From contig CAZAEQ010000015.1 in the NCBI GenBank assembly GCA_964484185.1, forward strand, positions 26,362 to 90,361: 64,000 bases of DNA. The letters are read 5' to 3'. Shown here in pieces: positions 1 through 9,216 of this stretch. The notes beneath the pieces were generated by a model. That model was not told where the DNA came from, did not search any database, and saw only the letters and a program-made list of their open reading frames with translations. A program made the translations under genes and the position numbers. Position 1 is the first letter of the stretch; every line of letters starts with the position of its first letter. This stretch comes from F1-120-MAGs238 sp964484185. GTDB lineage: Bacteria > Planctomycetota > Phycisphaerae > Phycisphaerales > UBA1924.

Positions 1-496
1 CAGCGCGGGGGCGAGCTTCATCGCGGAACTTGGTCTGGATCTGGTAGAGCGTGATGGGCAGCTGCGTGTAGCTGGTGATGACGCTCTTCATCAGTTCGGT
101 GATGACTTCTTCGTGCGTGGGCGCGAGGGCGTTCATGCGGCCCTTGCGATCTTTCACGCGGAACAGATTGTCGCCGTAGGTTTCATCACGTTTGGTGTCA
201 GCGAAGAGTTCAAAGGGCTCGAGCGCGGGCATGAGCATTTCGGTGGAACCGGCAGCGTTGAGTTCATCGCGGATGATCGCGGAGACTTTGTTGATGACGC
301 GGAGTGCGAGGGGCAGGTAGTCATAGATGCCGGCCCCCACTGCCCGGATGAAACCGGCGCGGTAGAGGAGGACGTGGCTGGGGACCTCGGCATCGCTGGG
401 GGCTTCGCGGGTGGTCGGGATGATAGTGCGGGACCAGCGGTGGACATCGCCGCGGCGGGTGTTGGTGACGGTGGATTGTTTTTGAGTTTCGGTCAT
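1..496 (-). CDS. proS: Proline--tRNA ligase, N-terminal part (runs off the left edge)
   Basis: Charges tRNA-Pro with proline in the cytoplasm. Reading leftward from the ATG at 496-494 gives about 165 residues that match the start of bacterial ProRS: 'HRWSRTIIPTTREAPSDAEV', the segment 'LLYRAGFIRAVGAGIYDYLP', the class II motif 'APTHEEVIT' and the motif 2 segment 'QTKFRDEARPR'. The frame is open to base 1, so the catalytic remainder and the anticodon-binding domain lie outside the window. No Shine-Dalgarno is visible before the ATG (the upstream sequence is C- and T-rich). The next feature upstream is a repeat-rich intergenic stretch, so this gene probably has its own promoter there. Confidence 0.93.
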   Translation of the reverse strand, partial: MTETQKQSTVTNTRRGDVHRWSRTIIPTTREAPSDAEVPSHVLLYRAGFIRAVGAGIYDYLPLALRVINKVSAIIRDELNAAGSTEMLMPALEPFELFADTKRDETYGDNLFRVKDRKGRMNALAPTHEEVITELMKSVITSYTQLPITLYQIQTKFRDEARPRA

Positions 497-554
497 AGGG
501 AGGGGAGGATAGGGAGCAAACGCCGCAGAAGTGTATTTGAGAGAGTCTGTGTCT

Positions 555-668
555 GGTACGCAGAGGCCGTGGAGACGCAGAGGCAGGATGAGAAAGGCAG
601 AGACGCAATGCATTGGTTTTAAGACCTTTTTATTGGCATTCCTCTGCGTCTCTGCGATTCTGCGTACC
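555..668. repeat. Imperfect inverted repeat with 28-29 bp arms
   Basis: Arm 1 is 555-583 and arm 2 is 641-668. The reverse complement of arm 2 matches arm 1 apart from a few central changes; both carry the blocks GGTACGCAGA and GACGCAGAGG. The 57-base centre is not palindromic and no gene is seen in it. The pair lies between proS and the 21-bp tandem array, in otherwise empty intergenic DNA from 497 to about 996. It may be a small dispersed element; no transposase is present. Confidence 0.7.
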
Positions 669-730
669 AAGGCCGCGTCCTCCTGAATCACCATGATTTC
701 CGGACCGTCTTTCTGCACCGGGCCACCGAT

Positions 731-909
731 GAATTGCTTCTGGCGCGCGGGGGTTTGTTGCTGGCGCGCTGTGAATTGCTCCTGGCGCGCGATGAACAGC
801 TCTCGGCGCGCGATGAACAGCTCTCGGCGCGCGGTAAACGGTTCCTGGCGCGCGGTGAACGGCTCTTGGCGCGCGGTGAACCGCTCCCGTTCACCGGTGA
901 ACAGGAGCA
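731..909. repeat. 21-bp tandem repeat array, about 8 units
   Basis: The core GGCGCGC recurs at 742, 763, 784, 805, 826, 847 and 868, always exactly 21 bases apart. The spacer drifts around TGAACNGCTCC, and a degenerate last unit follows. Because 21 is a multiple of 3, reading frames across it are heptad repeats. Reading right, one frame from about 734 to 955 gives repeats like 'LLARGER'; reading left, a frame from about 915 to 688 gives repeats like 'SSRAESC'. I cannot tell whether any frame is translated. The array ends about 100 bases before the glycosyltransferase start. Confidence 0.85.
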
Positions 910-1008
910 ATTCATCGATGGGGGAGACCGGGGAATCGATCAAAAATACCTATAACGCGGCGCGGACTCACCATCTCGGGGGAGTAAAGTTGGCCCGTGC
1001 ATTCGCGT

Positions 1009-1869
1009 ATGTATCTACTCATCACGACCCACACCACTCTTCACCTGGAGCGGGTGCTGCTGGGTGTGCGGCATTCGAGCCGGTTACCGGATGAGATTGC
1101 GATTTCGTGTGATAACGATAAAGCGGAACTTCGCGAATTGGCCGTGCGGCGGTTTAAAGAGCTTGGGCTCAAGGGCTCGATCGTGATGCGTGAGCACATG
1201 GGTGTGTGTCGCCTGGCGCAGGTAATTAATAACGGGTTGCGGTTCTTTGGTTCGCTGCCGGGTTCGCGGGCGATTGGTGATGATGATCGTGTGATTGTGA
1301 TTCAGGGTGACTGCTGTCCGGGCAAGGAGTTTCTGGCGACGCACATGACGATGGGAGAGAAGAAACACCTCGTCGTCGGGTTTCGGCATGACATTACCGA
1401 AGAGCAGTCAGATCGATTCAGCGAAGAAGCATTGCTTGCGGGGCGCGATCCGGTGGGGTTGACTGCTGAACAGATCGCGGCGATTGATGATCGGCACCGG
1501 CGATTCACCTGGCATGCGCGGCTACGGCGATTTGGGCTCGCCAAGTCGCATAAGCCCAAGCTGCTGGGAGCAGATTTCTCGGTGCGGTTTGGCGCGTGGA
1601 AGGCGATCAATGGGATGGATGAGGAATACGTGGGGTATGGCTCGGAGGACGATGATCTTTCGCGGCGGCTGTATGCGAACGGCGCATCGGTCGCGGTTGG
1701 TGTGAAGCAGCTTGAGTTGTATCACCTTTGGCATCAAACGCGTAAGGGGCAGGCGTGGGAAGCTTCGTCAGGCGTTGCGAGGTTTAAGATGGCGACGCCG
1801 GTGAAGGCGGTGCACGGGATCAGCAATCCGCTGGGGCAGGCGGAGGTGAAAGTGTGGGAGCTGGGATGA
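1009..1869 (+). CDS. Glycosyltransferase, family 2-like with Glyco_transf_7C-type C-terminus
   Basis: Probably transfers a sugar from a nucleotide-sugar donor to a surface glycan; the substrate is unknown. The C-terminal third holds the segment 'FGAWKAINGMDEEYVGYGSE' followed by DDDLSRRL, which matches the C-terminal galactosyltransferase domain in which the Glu-Asp-Asp stretch binds the acceptor. A nearby 'YHLWH' also fits. The start is uncertain: ATG at 1009 begins right at the first beta strand (MYLLITTHTT), while an in-frame GTG at 997 lies 12 bases after a GGGGGAG and would add four residues. There is no signal peptide or membrane segment. The gene stands alone, facing the convergent secreted protein downstream. 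Confidence 0.8.
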   Translation: MYLLITTHTTLHLERVLLGVRHSSRLPDEIAISCDNDKAELRELAVRRFKELGLKGSIVMREHMGVCRLAQVINNGLRFFGSLPGSRAIGDDDRVIVIQGDCCPGKEFLATHMTMGEKKHLVVGFRHDITEEQSDRFSEEALLAGRDPVGLTAEQIAAIDDRHRRFTWHARLRRFGLAKSHKPKLLGADFSVRFGAWKAINGMDEEYVGYGSEDDDLSRRLYANGASVAVGVKQLELYHLWHQTRKGQAWEASSGVARFKMATPVKAVHGISNPLGQAEVKVWELG

Positions 1870-1886
1870 ATGCAGCGGCCACCGAT

Positions 1887-3785
1887 TCATTCGCAACCTG
1901 TCTCGCATCCTATGACAATCGGGCCTACGACTGAGAATTGGTAGAGAGATGGGTAAATCTGTACGTCCGCCGAGGTCGTGAGGCCATCGCACAGCAGAGA
2001 CGTATTTGGTTCGACTTGATAGTCGTAACCATCCTCCAGCCAGAGCGAAGAGTTTTTGTGAATGAGGACCGAACGGCCGCTCATTTCATAAGAAAAGGCA
2101 CTGGTGATATTCACCCAGGGATCGCTGGACCCTGTGAGACGATAGCTCACGAATACTGGATTGATCGCAGGGGCTTTGAGGGGTCCATAAAATGTATAGC
2201 GCAGTGGTACAGTGGGTGAGGGAGTGGGAGTTGCCGAATTGGCCGGGGGAAAGCACGCTTCGCCGTGCAGGTGATAAGGGACCAACCCAACGGCGCCTGT
2301 TCCCAATGATGTTGAGGCGTAGTACGGAATCCCAGAGATTGTGTTGCCGTTGACGCTGAGTGAGCCAAAGGATGATCCCCAGCGATCTGTACCGGTGCTG
2401 GAGCCAGCATTCGCGTTGATGACCATCTGTCCGCTGATAGTCCCCGTGACAGTGAGAGGGCCATAGGAAGCCTCTTCAACTTTGACATTGCCCGCGAGGT
2501 TTCCGCCTATTGAAACGGATTGCGGCGTACCGCTCACGCCCAAACTCTTCATCTGAAAGGTCGAGCCCGAATCAATGTCGCCCGTCACAGTAATAGGCGC
2601 CGTCACCGGTCCAACCGTGACATTTCCGGCGGAGCGAGCAAGGATGAACGGCGACTGTACTGCCCCGGTACCAGTGTAACTAACTACAGACTTTTGCACC
2701 CCTGCAACATAGATCGCAGCAGTCGTCGGATCGCCGGAGTTGTACGAGGGATTGTAATACTGATTAGCAACGACCGTTCCGTAAAGCGTTGCCCCTGTTC
2801 CGGAGTACGCCGAGCCAGTCACTGCTAAGTTCTCGATTTGGCCCGAACCTGATGTGTTGCTGTCCGCATTGATAATTGCGGCCACGCGAGGAGCCCTAAT
2901 CCTTCTGATTCCGTCACGAGCGGAAATTGTCAGCCGGGTAGGCGCAGATACGGTCAGCGAGGGCTCATGGGTGGAATCCCAAGTCTGTCCTGACGAAAAC
3001 TCCGCGGGGTTTACAATATTACCGGTGGCTGTGACTGAACGGATCTCCCCCGCAGTAACGACAATGTCGCCCCCGATTTGACCTAGCGAGTTCACTTGGA
3101 AGCCCGAGAGCGCAGTCGAACTAGTGGAACCTACGCGAATGTTTCCGTTGATATTGCCGCCGGAGTCGGTGTCGATGGTCAAATTGCCTGACGCACTGGT
3201 AATGTCGATCGAAAAAGTTGAGTTGTTCCGGTCGATGCCAGCGCCCGCATGAATGATGCAATTTGTGGGAGCCGTGCCCGCCACCAAAGACCCAGTGGAC
3301 GAAAAGCTTCCGTCAATTGCGAATTGAGTTACAATGTCAGTGCTCACTGCCCCTGTAATGCTCATGTCTGTAGTGGCACCACCTACCCTTCCAACTGCCA
3401 AAGTAGTTGTGTAATTCGTATTTCCTGTTCGGCGAAGCCCTTCCCAACCGAGTCCGGTCATGGGAGTACCAGGCAGAGACGAAGGAATTCCGATTGTTAT
3501 GGTTGGCGTGATCGGTGTTGCAGACGTCTTGGCGAGCGTTATGATGCCGATGACGTCGTTTGGATTCGTTACGGTGACGCCTACCACCGAGAGCCGGTGG
3601 GCGTCCCCGAAAATTGTCGGAAGAACGTTTATAATAATTTCTTGCCCTGAGGAATAGTTCCCGCCAGTTTCGAAAACCGATCCGTTTACCTGACTTATGT
3701 ACTTGATATAAACGAGCACGGAAGCGTTGCAGGTGGACACCAAAGCGGACCCGGATAACAAACACGCAAGCAATAACTTTCTCAT
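1887..3785 (-). CDS. Secreted beta-rich hypothetical protein
   Basis: I do not recognise the family. The 632-residue product starts with a clear signal peptide (MRKLLLACLLSGSALVSTCNA, cut before SVLVY). The mature chain is rich in Ser, Thr, Gly and Val and repeats short segments such as 'GNIRVGS', 'GDIVVTAGEI' and 'GGNLAGNVKVEE', a spacing typical of a parallel beta-helix. It ends in CETGCE. AAAGGA lies just before the ATG. The SUMF1-like gene lies upstream on the same strand across a 148-base gap, so co-transcription is possible. Role unknown; a surface or exported structural protein is an inference. Confidence 0.75.
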   Translation of the reverse strand: MRKLLLACLLSGSALVSTCNASVLVYIKYISQVNGSVFETGGNYSSGQEIIINVLPTIFGDAHRLSVVGVTVTNPNDVIGIITLAKTSATPITPTITIGIPSSLPGTPMTGLGWEGLRRTGNTNYTTTLAVGRVGGATTDMSITGAVSTDIVTQFAIDGSFSSTGSLVAGTAPTNCIIHAGAGIDRNNSTFSIDITSASGNLTIDTDSGGNINGNIRVGSTSSTALSGFQVNSLGQIGGDIVVTAGEIRSVTATGNIVNPAEFSSGQTWDSTHEPSLTVSAPTRLTISARDGIRRIRAPRVAAIINADSNTSGSGQIENLAVTGSAYSGTGATLYGTVVANQYYNPSYNSGDPTTAAIYVAGVQKSVVSYTGTGAVQSPFILARSAGNVTVGPVTAPITVTGDIDSGSTFQMKSLGVSGTPQSVSIGGNLAGNVKVEEASYGPLTVTGTISGQMVINANAGSSTGTDRWGSSFGSLSVNGNTISGIPYYASTSLGTGAVGLVPYHLHGEACFPPANSATPTPSPTVPLRYTFYGPLKAPAINPVFVSYRLTGSSDPWVNITSAFSYEMSGRSVLIHKNSSLWLEDGYDYQVEPNTSLLCDGLTTSADVQIYPSLYQFSVVGPIVIGCETGCE

Positions 3786-3933
3786 TTCGTCCTTTCATCC
3801 AATGGCCCATCTAGAGGACCTCAAGTACTCCCACGCTCCAGCGCGAGCGTGAGGTGGCAAGAAATCGGTAAAGACGAGAAGAATATTTTGCGACCTGCCT
3901 GAAACATCCACAGGGTCATGTAGTTTGTAAGGA

Positions 3934-5211
3934 TCAACAGCCGCTTGCCCACCCTTGCACAAAGTCAAGGTAGTCGAATAGGTCGAGCATCTCGTCGAAG
4001 TTGTAATCTGACCGAACGTCTTCCGCTGAGAACATCTGAACAAAATCAAAATAATCGAACATATCGGTCACACGGTCACCATTGATGTCGGCTCGAAGTT
4101 CGCAGGGAACACTGGCGGCAATGCGAAGACCGATCCAAGAACCACCACCGAAAGGAGAGGGCCAATGTCCCACACCAAAATAGGCAATGTGGTCGAAATA
4201 AAAGTCGTTGGTGTCGCTCCTCACCACAACGGTTGTCCCGTCCCACGAGTAAAATGTCTCGTCGCCGATTTCTTGCCAGAGCAAAGGGGTAGCGGTTACC
4301 TCAGACATTCCACCAGAAGCATCGAAAAGACCCCAAGGACTTTGTATAGTCGGGTACGAGACTACCGGGATCATCCATCGACGAATATACTCACCATGTT
4401 CGTCGAAGTAACCCCCGAAGCCCCAGTTAGATTCGCCGTCGCCGTAGGGCGCGGGAGGACCACCAATCGGAGGAGTTTCACGTGCGATTGGGTAGGACCA
4501 GTAACCCGGCTGTGATGGTCCGGTGCGATTAGGGTCAAAATATGCCGCCTTTACCCATTCGTCCTGGGTGGGAATCCAATATCGCGCGTCTGGACTGCGG
4601 GGAATTGGCGCGAACAGATGGGTTGACCCAACGTTGAGATAGAGCGAGATGTCATAGACGCCCTGCATTAATTGTGAAACGTTCGTGGGGCGTCCGTTCT
4701 GAAGCCAATTGCAATAACACATGGCTTCCAGAATCGTCAGATCGTCCGCGGGACAGTGCTCAAGGCGATTGAGAATGCGTCGCACGATTCTGCCATTCTC
4801 AATCACCGCACTCGTCCCAGTTCGAGCCACTATTCCGAAGAAGTAAAATGTGGGATCTTCAAACCACTGTGTAATAGTTCTCTGGGCGCAAAAGGCATTC
4901 AAGAAGTCCCCGTATTGACCGCCGGTCATTTCTGTGCGGGAGATCCGATATACCTGATCCACTCGACCGACAGATGTGTTCTGCCGAACGCGAAATCCAG
5001 CATAAATATCTGGGGCTGGCGCGATCACATCATCATTCACCAAGAAGCCGGAATTTCCGGGATAGGTGATGGTGACGAATTCATATCCCTCATCGCGTGT
5101 CACTTGCACGCCAGCAGGAGCTGGCGGAAGCGGAACGGGCTGTGCAAGGCAAACACCACAGAAGAGGCCTAAAGCGCTGAGAGTAACTGGTAACGGAAGC
5201 ATGCGAATCAT
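3934..5211 (-). CDS. Secreted SUMF1/FGE-like domain protein with GC-type dockerin tail
   Basis: The N-terminus is a signal peptide (ends ...LFCGVCLA). Residues about 30-365 resemble the formylglycine-generating-enzyme fold: 'EMTGGQYGDFLNAF', 'YWIPTQDEWVKAAYFDPN' and the closing 'GGSWIGLRIAAS'. Members of this fold can act as sulfatase activators or simply as binding or structural domains; the paired catalytic cysteines of true FGE are not evident, so enzyme activity is doubtful. From residue about 370 two EF-hand-like units follow ('ADINGDRVTDMFDYFDFV' and 'YNFDEMLDLFDYLDFVQ'), and the chain ends in Gly-Cys. The same tail closes the protein at the right edge of the window. Confidence 0.82.
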   Translation of the reverse strand: MIRMLPLPVTLSALGLFCGVCLAQPVPLPPAPAGVQVTRDEGYEFVTITYPGNSGFLVNDDVIAPAPDIYAGFRVRQNTSVGRVDQVYRISRTEMTGGQYGDFLNAFCAQRTITQWFEDPTFYFFGIVARTGTSAVIENGRIVRRILNRLEHCPADDLTILEAMCYCNWLQNGRPTNVSQLMQGVYDISLYLNVGSTHLFAPIPRSPDARYWIPTQDEWVKAAYFDPNRTGPSQPGYWSYPIARETPPIGGPPAPYGDGESNWGFGGYFDEHGEYIRRWMIPVVSYPTIQSPWGLFDASGGMSEVTATPLLWQEIGDETFYSWDGTTVVVRSDTNDFYFDHIAYFGVGHWPSPFGGGSWIGLRIAASVPCELRADINGDRVTDMFDYFDFVQMFSAEDVRSDYNFDEMLDLFDYLDFVQGWASGC

Positions 5212-5266
5212 ATCGGGCGACGGATGAGATGATCTCTACATATCCCCGCGTCGCAACCAGCTGGGT

Positions 5267-7270
5267 CTAGACAGATTGCGGTTCGCCTTTGCCGCGGACC
5301 CAGCGGAAGAATTCGTTTTCGTGGACTTGTTCGCGGCTTTGGGAGGTGCCGGTGGTCGCGGGTGTCTCGAGGTATTTGCGACTGATAGCGGCGGAGATGA
5401 GACCCATGAAGAGTGGCGCGGGATGGAGGGGGCGGGAAAGGAGCTCGGGGTGGAACTGGCCAGCGATGAAGTATGGATGCGTGACGCGGGGGCCGGAAGT
5501 CTTTTGCTCGCCTTGGCGGAGTTCAAGGACCTGCATGATTGGTGTTGATGGATGTCGGCCGGAGAAGACCAGGCCGCCCTGCTCGAGTTGCTGGATGAAC
5601 TTGGGGTCGACTTCGTAGCGGTGGCGGAAGCGTTCGCGGGTTTGTGTCACTTTGCCGTAGAGGAAGCTGGCGAGCGAGTTGGGCGTGAGGATCACATCCT
5701 GAGCGCCAAGGCGCATTGAACCGCCGAGGCCTTCGATGAGCTTTTGCTCGGGCAATTCGCTGATGACGGGGAAGGGCGAATTGACATCGAATTCTGTGCT
5801 GTTCGCGCCTGCGAGGCCGAGGACGTTGCGAGCGAATTCGATCACTGCGACCTGGAAGCCAAGACAGATGCCCAGGTAGGGAATGCCGTTTTCGCGGCAG
5901 TAGCGGACGGCTGAGATTTTGCCTTCCACGCCGCGGCTGCCGAAGCCACCGGGGACGATGACGCCGTCGAGATTGGCGGCCATTGCAGCGACGTTGCTGT
6001 CGTTGACATCGGTCGTGTCGATCCAGTCGGTGTTGATCTTACAACAGAGGTGGGCTGCGCAATGTTCGATCGACTTATCGATGGATGCGTAGGCATCGCG
6101 GAGATTAGCGTACTTGCCAGCGATGCCGATGGAAACTTCACGCTTGGGTGGCGATGTGAGCTTGGTGACAAACGAGGTCCATTTCTCGCGGGCCTTGTCT
6201 TCGTGGGAAACATCGACGCGGTCGTGCAGGTTCAGGATCGAAAGGATTTCGCGATCAAGCCCTTCGTGACGCATGTCTTCTGGAATCGTGTAGATGCTTT
6301 CGCGATCGTGCATGCTGAACGTCCGGCGCAAAGGGACGTTTGAGAACATGGCGATCTTCTGCATCACCTTTTCGTTGACGGGATTGGAAGCGCGACAACC
6401 GATCATGTGGGGCTGGACGCCGGCTTCGAGGAGGCGCTTGATGCCGAGCTGAGCAGCTTTGGACTTTTGCTCGCCGAGTGCTTTGGGCTCGATCACGTAT
6501 GTGAGAGCGACGAAGCAGCAGGAGTTGGGACCTTCTTCGAATGCGAGCTGACGAATGGCTTCGATGAAGAAGTTGTTTTCGTAGTCGCCGACTGTGCCGC
6601 CAACTTCGATGATGACGACGTCTGCGGGATTTTTGCCATCGCCGATAAGGGCGAGTTCGCGGAGTTTACGTTTCACTTCGCCGGTGTAGTGCGGGATCAC
6701 CTGCACATCGCGGCCGAGATAGACGCCCTGGCGTTCACGTTCCAGGATTTCAGAGAAAATGCGGCCGCTGGTGGTGAAGTTCTCGACGCTGAGGTTTTGA
6801 TCCAGGACGCGTTCGTAGGTGCCTAGGTCCATGTCACACTCGGTGCCATCGTCGAGCACGAAGACTTCGCCGTGGCGATATGGGTTGAGTGTGCCGGAAT
6901 CGAAGTTGAGGTAACCCTCGAGCTTGATGGGGGCAACGCTCATGCCCTTGTCTTTAAGGATCTTGGCGATGCTGGAGGCGAAGATGCCTTTGCCAAGGCC
7001 GCTGATGACGGTGCCGAAGACTGCGATGTACTTGTGGGCGCCGCGGATGTAGCCATCGGGAACGGGGCTATAGAACTCAGAGTCGGTGTTGCCTGAACCC
7101 ACACCTAGACTGGCGAGGGAGATTCCGCCGCCGGGCTGGGAGGATGTTGATTTACTTGTGGCTTTGGTATTTTTGTTTGAGGACGAGCGGCTGGCAGAAG
7201 GTCTCGGCGAAGTGACAAAGCCGTAATCTTCTACCAATGAGCCGTCCATGGACATTGGTTGGGGGGGCAT
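5267..7270 (-). CDS. pyrG: CTP synthase with N-terminal extension
   Basis: Makes CTP from UTP, ATP and glutamine. The amidoligase half begins 'YIAVFGTVISGLGKGIFASS', the P-loop-like start of CTP synthases. The C-terminal half is a class I glutamine amidotransferase: oxyanion region 'VPGGFGSRG', nucleophile Cys in 'GICLGFQ', and the His-Glu pair in 'GQFHPEL'. The protein is 667 residues against about 540 usual. The surplus is a low-complexity Ser/Thr/Lys-rich leader of about 78 residues plus a short tail ending GEPQSV. Alternative ATG codons exist within the leader (residues 6 and 8) but none near the conserved start, so the leader seems real. No clear Shine-Dalgarno. Confidence 0.95.
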   Translation of the reverse strand: MPPQPMSMDGSLVEDYGFVTSPRPSASRSSSNKNTKATSKSTSSQPGGGISLASLGVGSGNTDSEFYSPVPDGYIRGAHKYIAVFGTVISGLGKGIFASSIAKILKDKGMSVAPIKLEGYLNFDSGTLNPYRHGEVFVLDDGTECDMDLGTYERVLDQNLSVENFTTSGRIFSEILERERQGVYLGRDVQVIPHYTGEVKRKLRELALIGDGKNPADVVIIEVGGTVGDYENNFFIEAIRQLAFEEGPNSCCFVALTYVIEPKALGEQKSKAAQLGIKRLLEAGVQPHMIGCRASNPVNEKVMQKIAMFSNVPLRRTFSMHDRESIYTIPEDMRHEGLDREILSILNLHDRVDVSHEDKAREKWTSFVTKLTSPPKREVSIGIAGKYANLRDAYASIDKSIEHCAAHLCCKINTDWIDTTDVNDSNVAAMAANLDGVIVPGGFGSRGVEGKISAVRYCRENGIPYLGICLGFQVAVIEFARNVLGLAGANSTEFDVNSPFPVISELPEQKLIEGLGGSMRLGAQDVILTPNSLASFLYGKVTQTRERFRHRYEVDPKFIQQLEQGGLVFSGRHPSTPIMQVLELRQGEQKTSGPRVTHPYFIAGQFHPELLSRPLHPAPLFMGLISAAISRKYLETPATTGTSQSREQVHENEFFRWVRGKGEPQSV

Positions 7271-7376
7271 CTGATAGTGTATGACCGTCGAGCGTGAGGG
7301 AAGCGAAAATATTTGATGGGGAATTCTGAACAGAGCAAACGGTTTTCAGAAGCCTGTTTAAGTGAAGGAGTCAGCG

Positions 7377-9191
7377 TTGCGCGTGCATTTACTGTTTAGA
7401 ACCATTCTATTTGCTATCTGTTTGTGCTCAATTGGTCAGACTGCAGTTGGACAAATCAACAGGCAGCACGCTCCCCCACCGACATTTGACCAGGCAACCG
7501 GGCGGGGGTTGGCACACTACCCGCCGTCGCCGACCTTTGACCACCTTCATATGGCGTTGGAGCTGTCGTGGCTTGACCCGACACAGGCGAGATTGGAAGC
7601 GAAAGAGACGCTGACGGTGAAGGCGCGGGGGCGGGCGAGGGACATTTTGAAGTTACACGCTCCGGCGCCGGATCAAATGAAACTGTCGGAAGTTCGATGC
7701 GTGCAGCGGCAGGAGATCAAGTACTCACACGTGCAAGATGAGATCGAGATAACAGTTGTTCCGGCGGCCGCGGTGGATGAAGAACTCACGTTCACATTCA
7801 CGTACTCGCTGGATTTCTCAAAGAGCAAATCGGAAGGGTTGATGTATCACCATCCGAAACCAACTGGCAAGAGCGAGACTGATGCCGCGCCGATGATCTT
7901 CAGCCAGGGAGAAGCTGAACTGAATCGAATGTGGTATATCTGCCATGACTTTCCCAATGAGCGATTGACCACGGAGATCAACATCCGCGTGCCGGTTGGG
8001 TTTCAGGCGATATCAAATGGCAGCTTGGTTGAGCACAAGGTTGAGGCGGACTTTGAGCAGTGGCATTGGCGGATGAGCCTGCCGCATGTCAATTACCTGG
8101 TGCTACTGGCGATTGGAAAGTGGTCAGAGGTTCAATTGCCGCCGGCGAACATCGAGCGAGATGGGAAGACTGTGGAAATACCGTGTTCGGTGTGGACGGC
8201 CATCGGTACGGAGGAGCGGGCGAAGGAGGCGTTTGCGAATACCGGGCGAATGGTAGAGTTTTTCAGCAAGAAGTTTGATGAGCCGTATCCGTGGGAGCGA
8301 TATGACCAGGTGCTGGTGCGGAACTATGGGATCGGCGGTATGGAAAATACGACCGCGACGATACTGGGTGATCTGGCACTGCGAAACTGGAAACCAGAGA
8401 GTTCGGATCTTGAAGTATTGATCTCGCACGAGCTGTCGCATCAGTGGTTTGGCGACCTTGTAACGTGCCGCAGCTGGGAGCACATCTGGCTGAATGAGGG
8501 GTGGGCGAGTTTCTCGGAAGCGCTGTGGGCCGCGGAGAAAGCCGGAGGCGGAGAGGCAGGTCGGCTTGCGCACAACTTGATCATGGAGCACTACCGCGAT
8601 GCCCAGTACCTTGAGAATGGGGATGCGCCGGCGGACGCAATCGCGATGGTAGATCGGAGGTACGCGCATCCGGATGCGGTGTTTGAGAAGGCTGATAATC
8701 CGTATTCCAAGGGTTCGTGGGTGCTGCAAATGCTGCGCGAGAGTGTCGGGGATGCTGCGTTCTGGCGCGGGGTGCATGCATATCTGGACAAGTGGAAATT
8801 TGGAGAGACTGAGACAGCGGATTTCCGCCGCGAAATAGAGCACGCCAGCGGCGAGAGTCTTGAGTTCTTTTTCGACCAGTGGTGCTATCGCACTGGTATT
8901 CCGATGATTGAGTACAGCGTGGAATGGGACGCTGCCGCGGGAAGGGTGACCGTGGATTGGAAACAGACGCAGGACATTTCAGCTGCGCGGCCGGCTTGGG
9001 AGATGAACCTGCCTGTCATGCTTGAGCGTGAGGGACAGACCTGGCGATTTGTGATACCGATTTCGGGGCGAAGCGGCATGAGTAAGTTCCAGGCGGCCGC
9101 CGGGGAGAAGCCCAATGTCACGATGGACCCTGACATGACGGTTTTGTGCTCAGTTCGAGAGATCGTTCCGGCCACAATTCCGATACGGTGA
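7377..9191 (+). CDS. Exported M1-family zinc aminopeptidase
   Basis: A secreted metallopeptidase of the aminopeptidase N family that removes N-terminal residues from peptides. The exopeptidase motif is 'GGMEN' (a variant of GAMEN), and the zinc site 'HELSHQWFGD' sits near residue 350, followed by the third ligand in 'NEGWASF'; all ligands are intact. A signal peptide (LLFRTILFAICLCSIGQTAVG) sends it out of the cytoplasm. The start is set by an AAGGAG at 7365-7370 placed 6 bases before TTG 7377; an in-frame GTG at 7362 has no such site. It lies 25 bases before the TPR lipoprotein gene, so the two may be co-transcribed. Confidence 0.93.
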   Translation: MRVHLLFRTILFAICLCSIGQTAVGQINRQHAPPPTFDQATGRGLAHYPPSPTFDHLHMALELSWLDPTQARLEAKETLTVKARGRARDILKLHAPAPDQMKLSEVRCVQRQEIKYSHVQDEIEITVVPAAAVDEELTFTFTYSLDFSKSKSEGLMYHHPKPTGKSETDAAPMIFSQGEAELNRMWYICHDFPNERLTTEINIRVPVGFQAISNGSLVEHKVEADFEQWHWRMSLPHVNYLVLLAIGKWSEVQLPPANIERDGKTVEIPCSVWTAIGTEERAKEAFANTGRMVEFFSKKFDEPYPWERYDQVLVRNYGIGGMENTTATILGDLALRNWKPESSDLEVLISHELSHQWFGDLVTCRSWEHIWLNEGWASFSEALWAAEKAGGGEAGRLAHNLIMEHYRDAQYLENGDAPADAIAMVDRRYAHPDAVFEKADNPYSKGSWVLQMLRESVGDAAFWRGVHAYLDKWKFGETETADFRREIEHASGESLEFFFDQWCYRTGIPMIEYSVEWDAAAGRVTVDWKQTQDISAARPAWEMNLPVMLEREGQTWRFVIPISGRSGMSKFQAAAGEKPNVTMDPDMTVLCSVREIVPATIPIR

Positions 9192-9216
9192 ATCCGATGC
9201 CGCTTACAATGGCGGC

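Noticed and set aside
731..909. CRISPR array
   Set aside because: The period is 21 bases with no unique spacers; units differ by point changes only.
693..1094. 133-residue plus-strand gene over the tandem array
   Set aside because: It runs 86 bases into the glycosyltransferase gene, has no Shine-Dalgarno, and its other half has no domain; the array is kept as a repeat instead.
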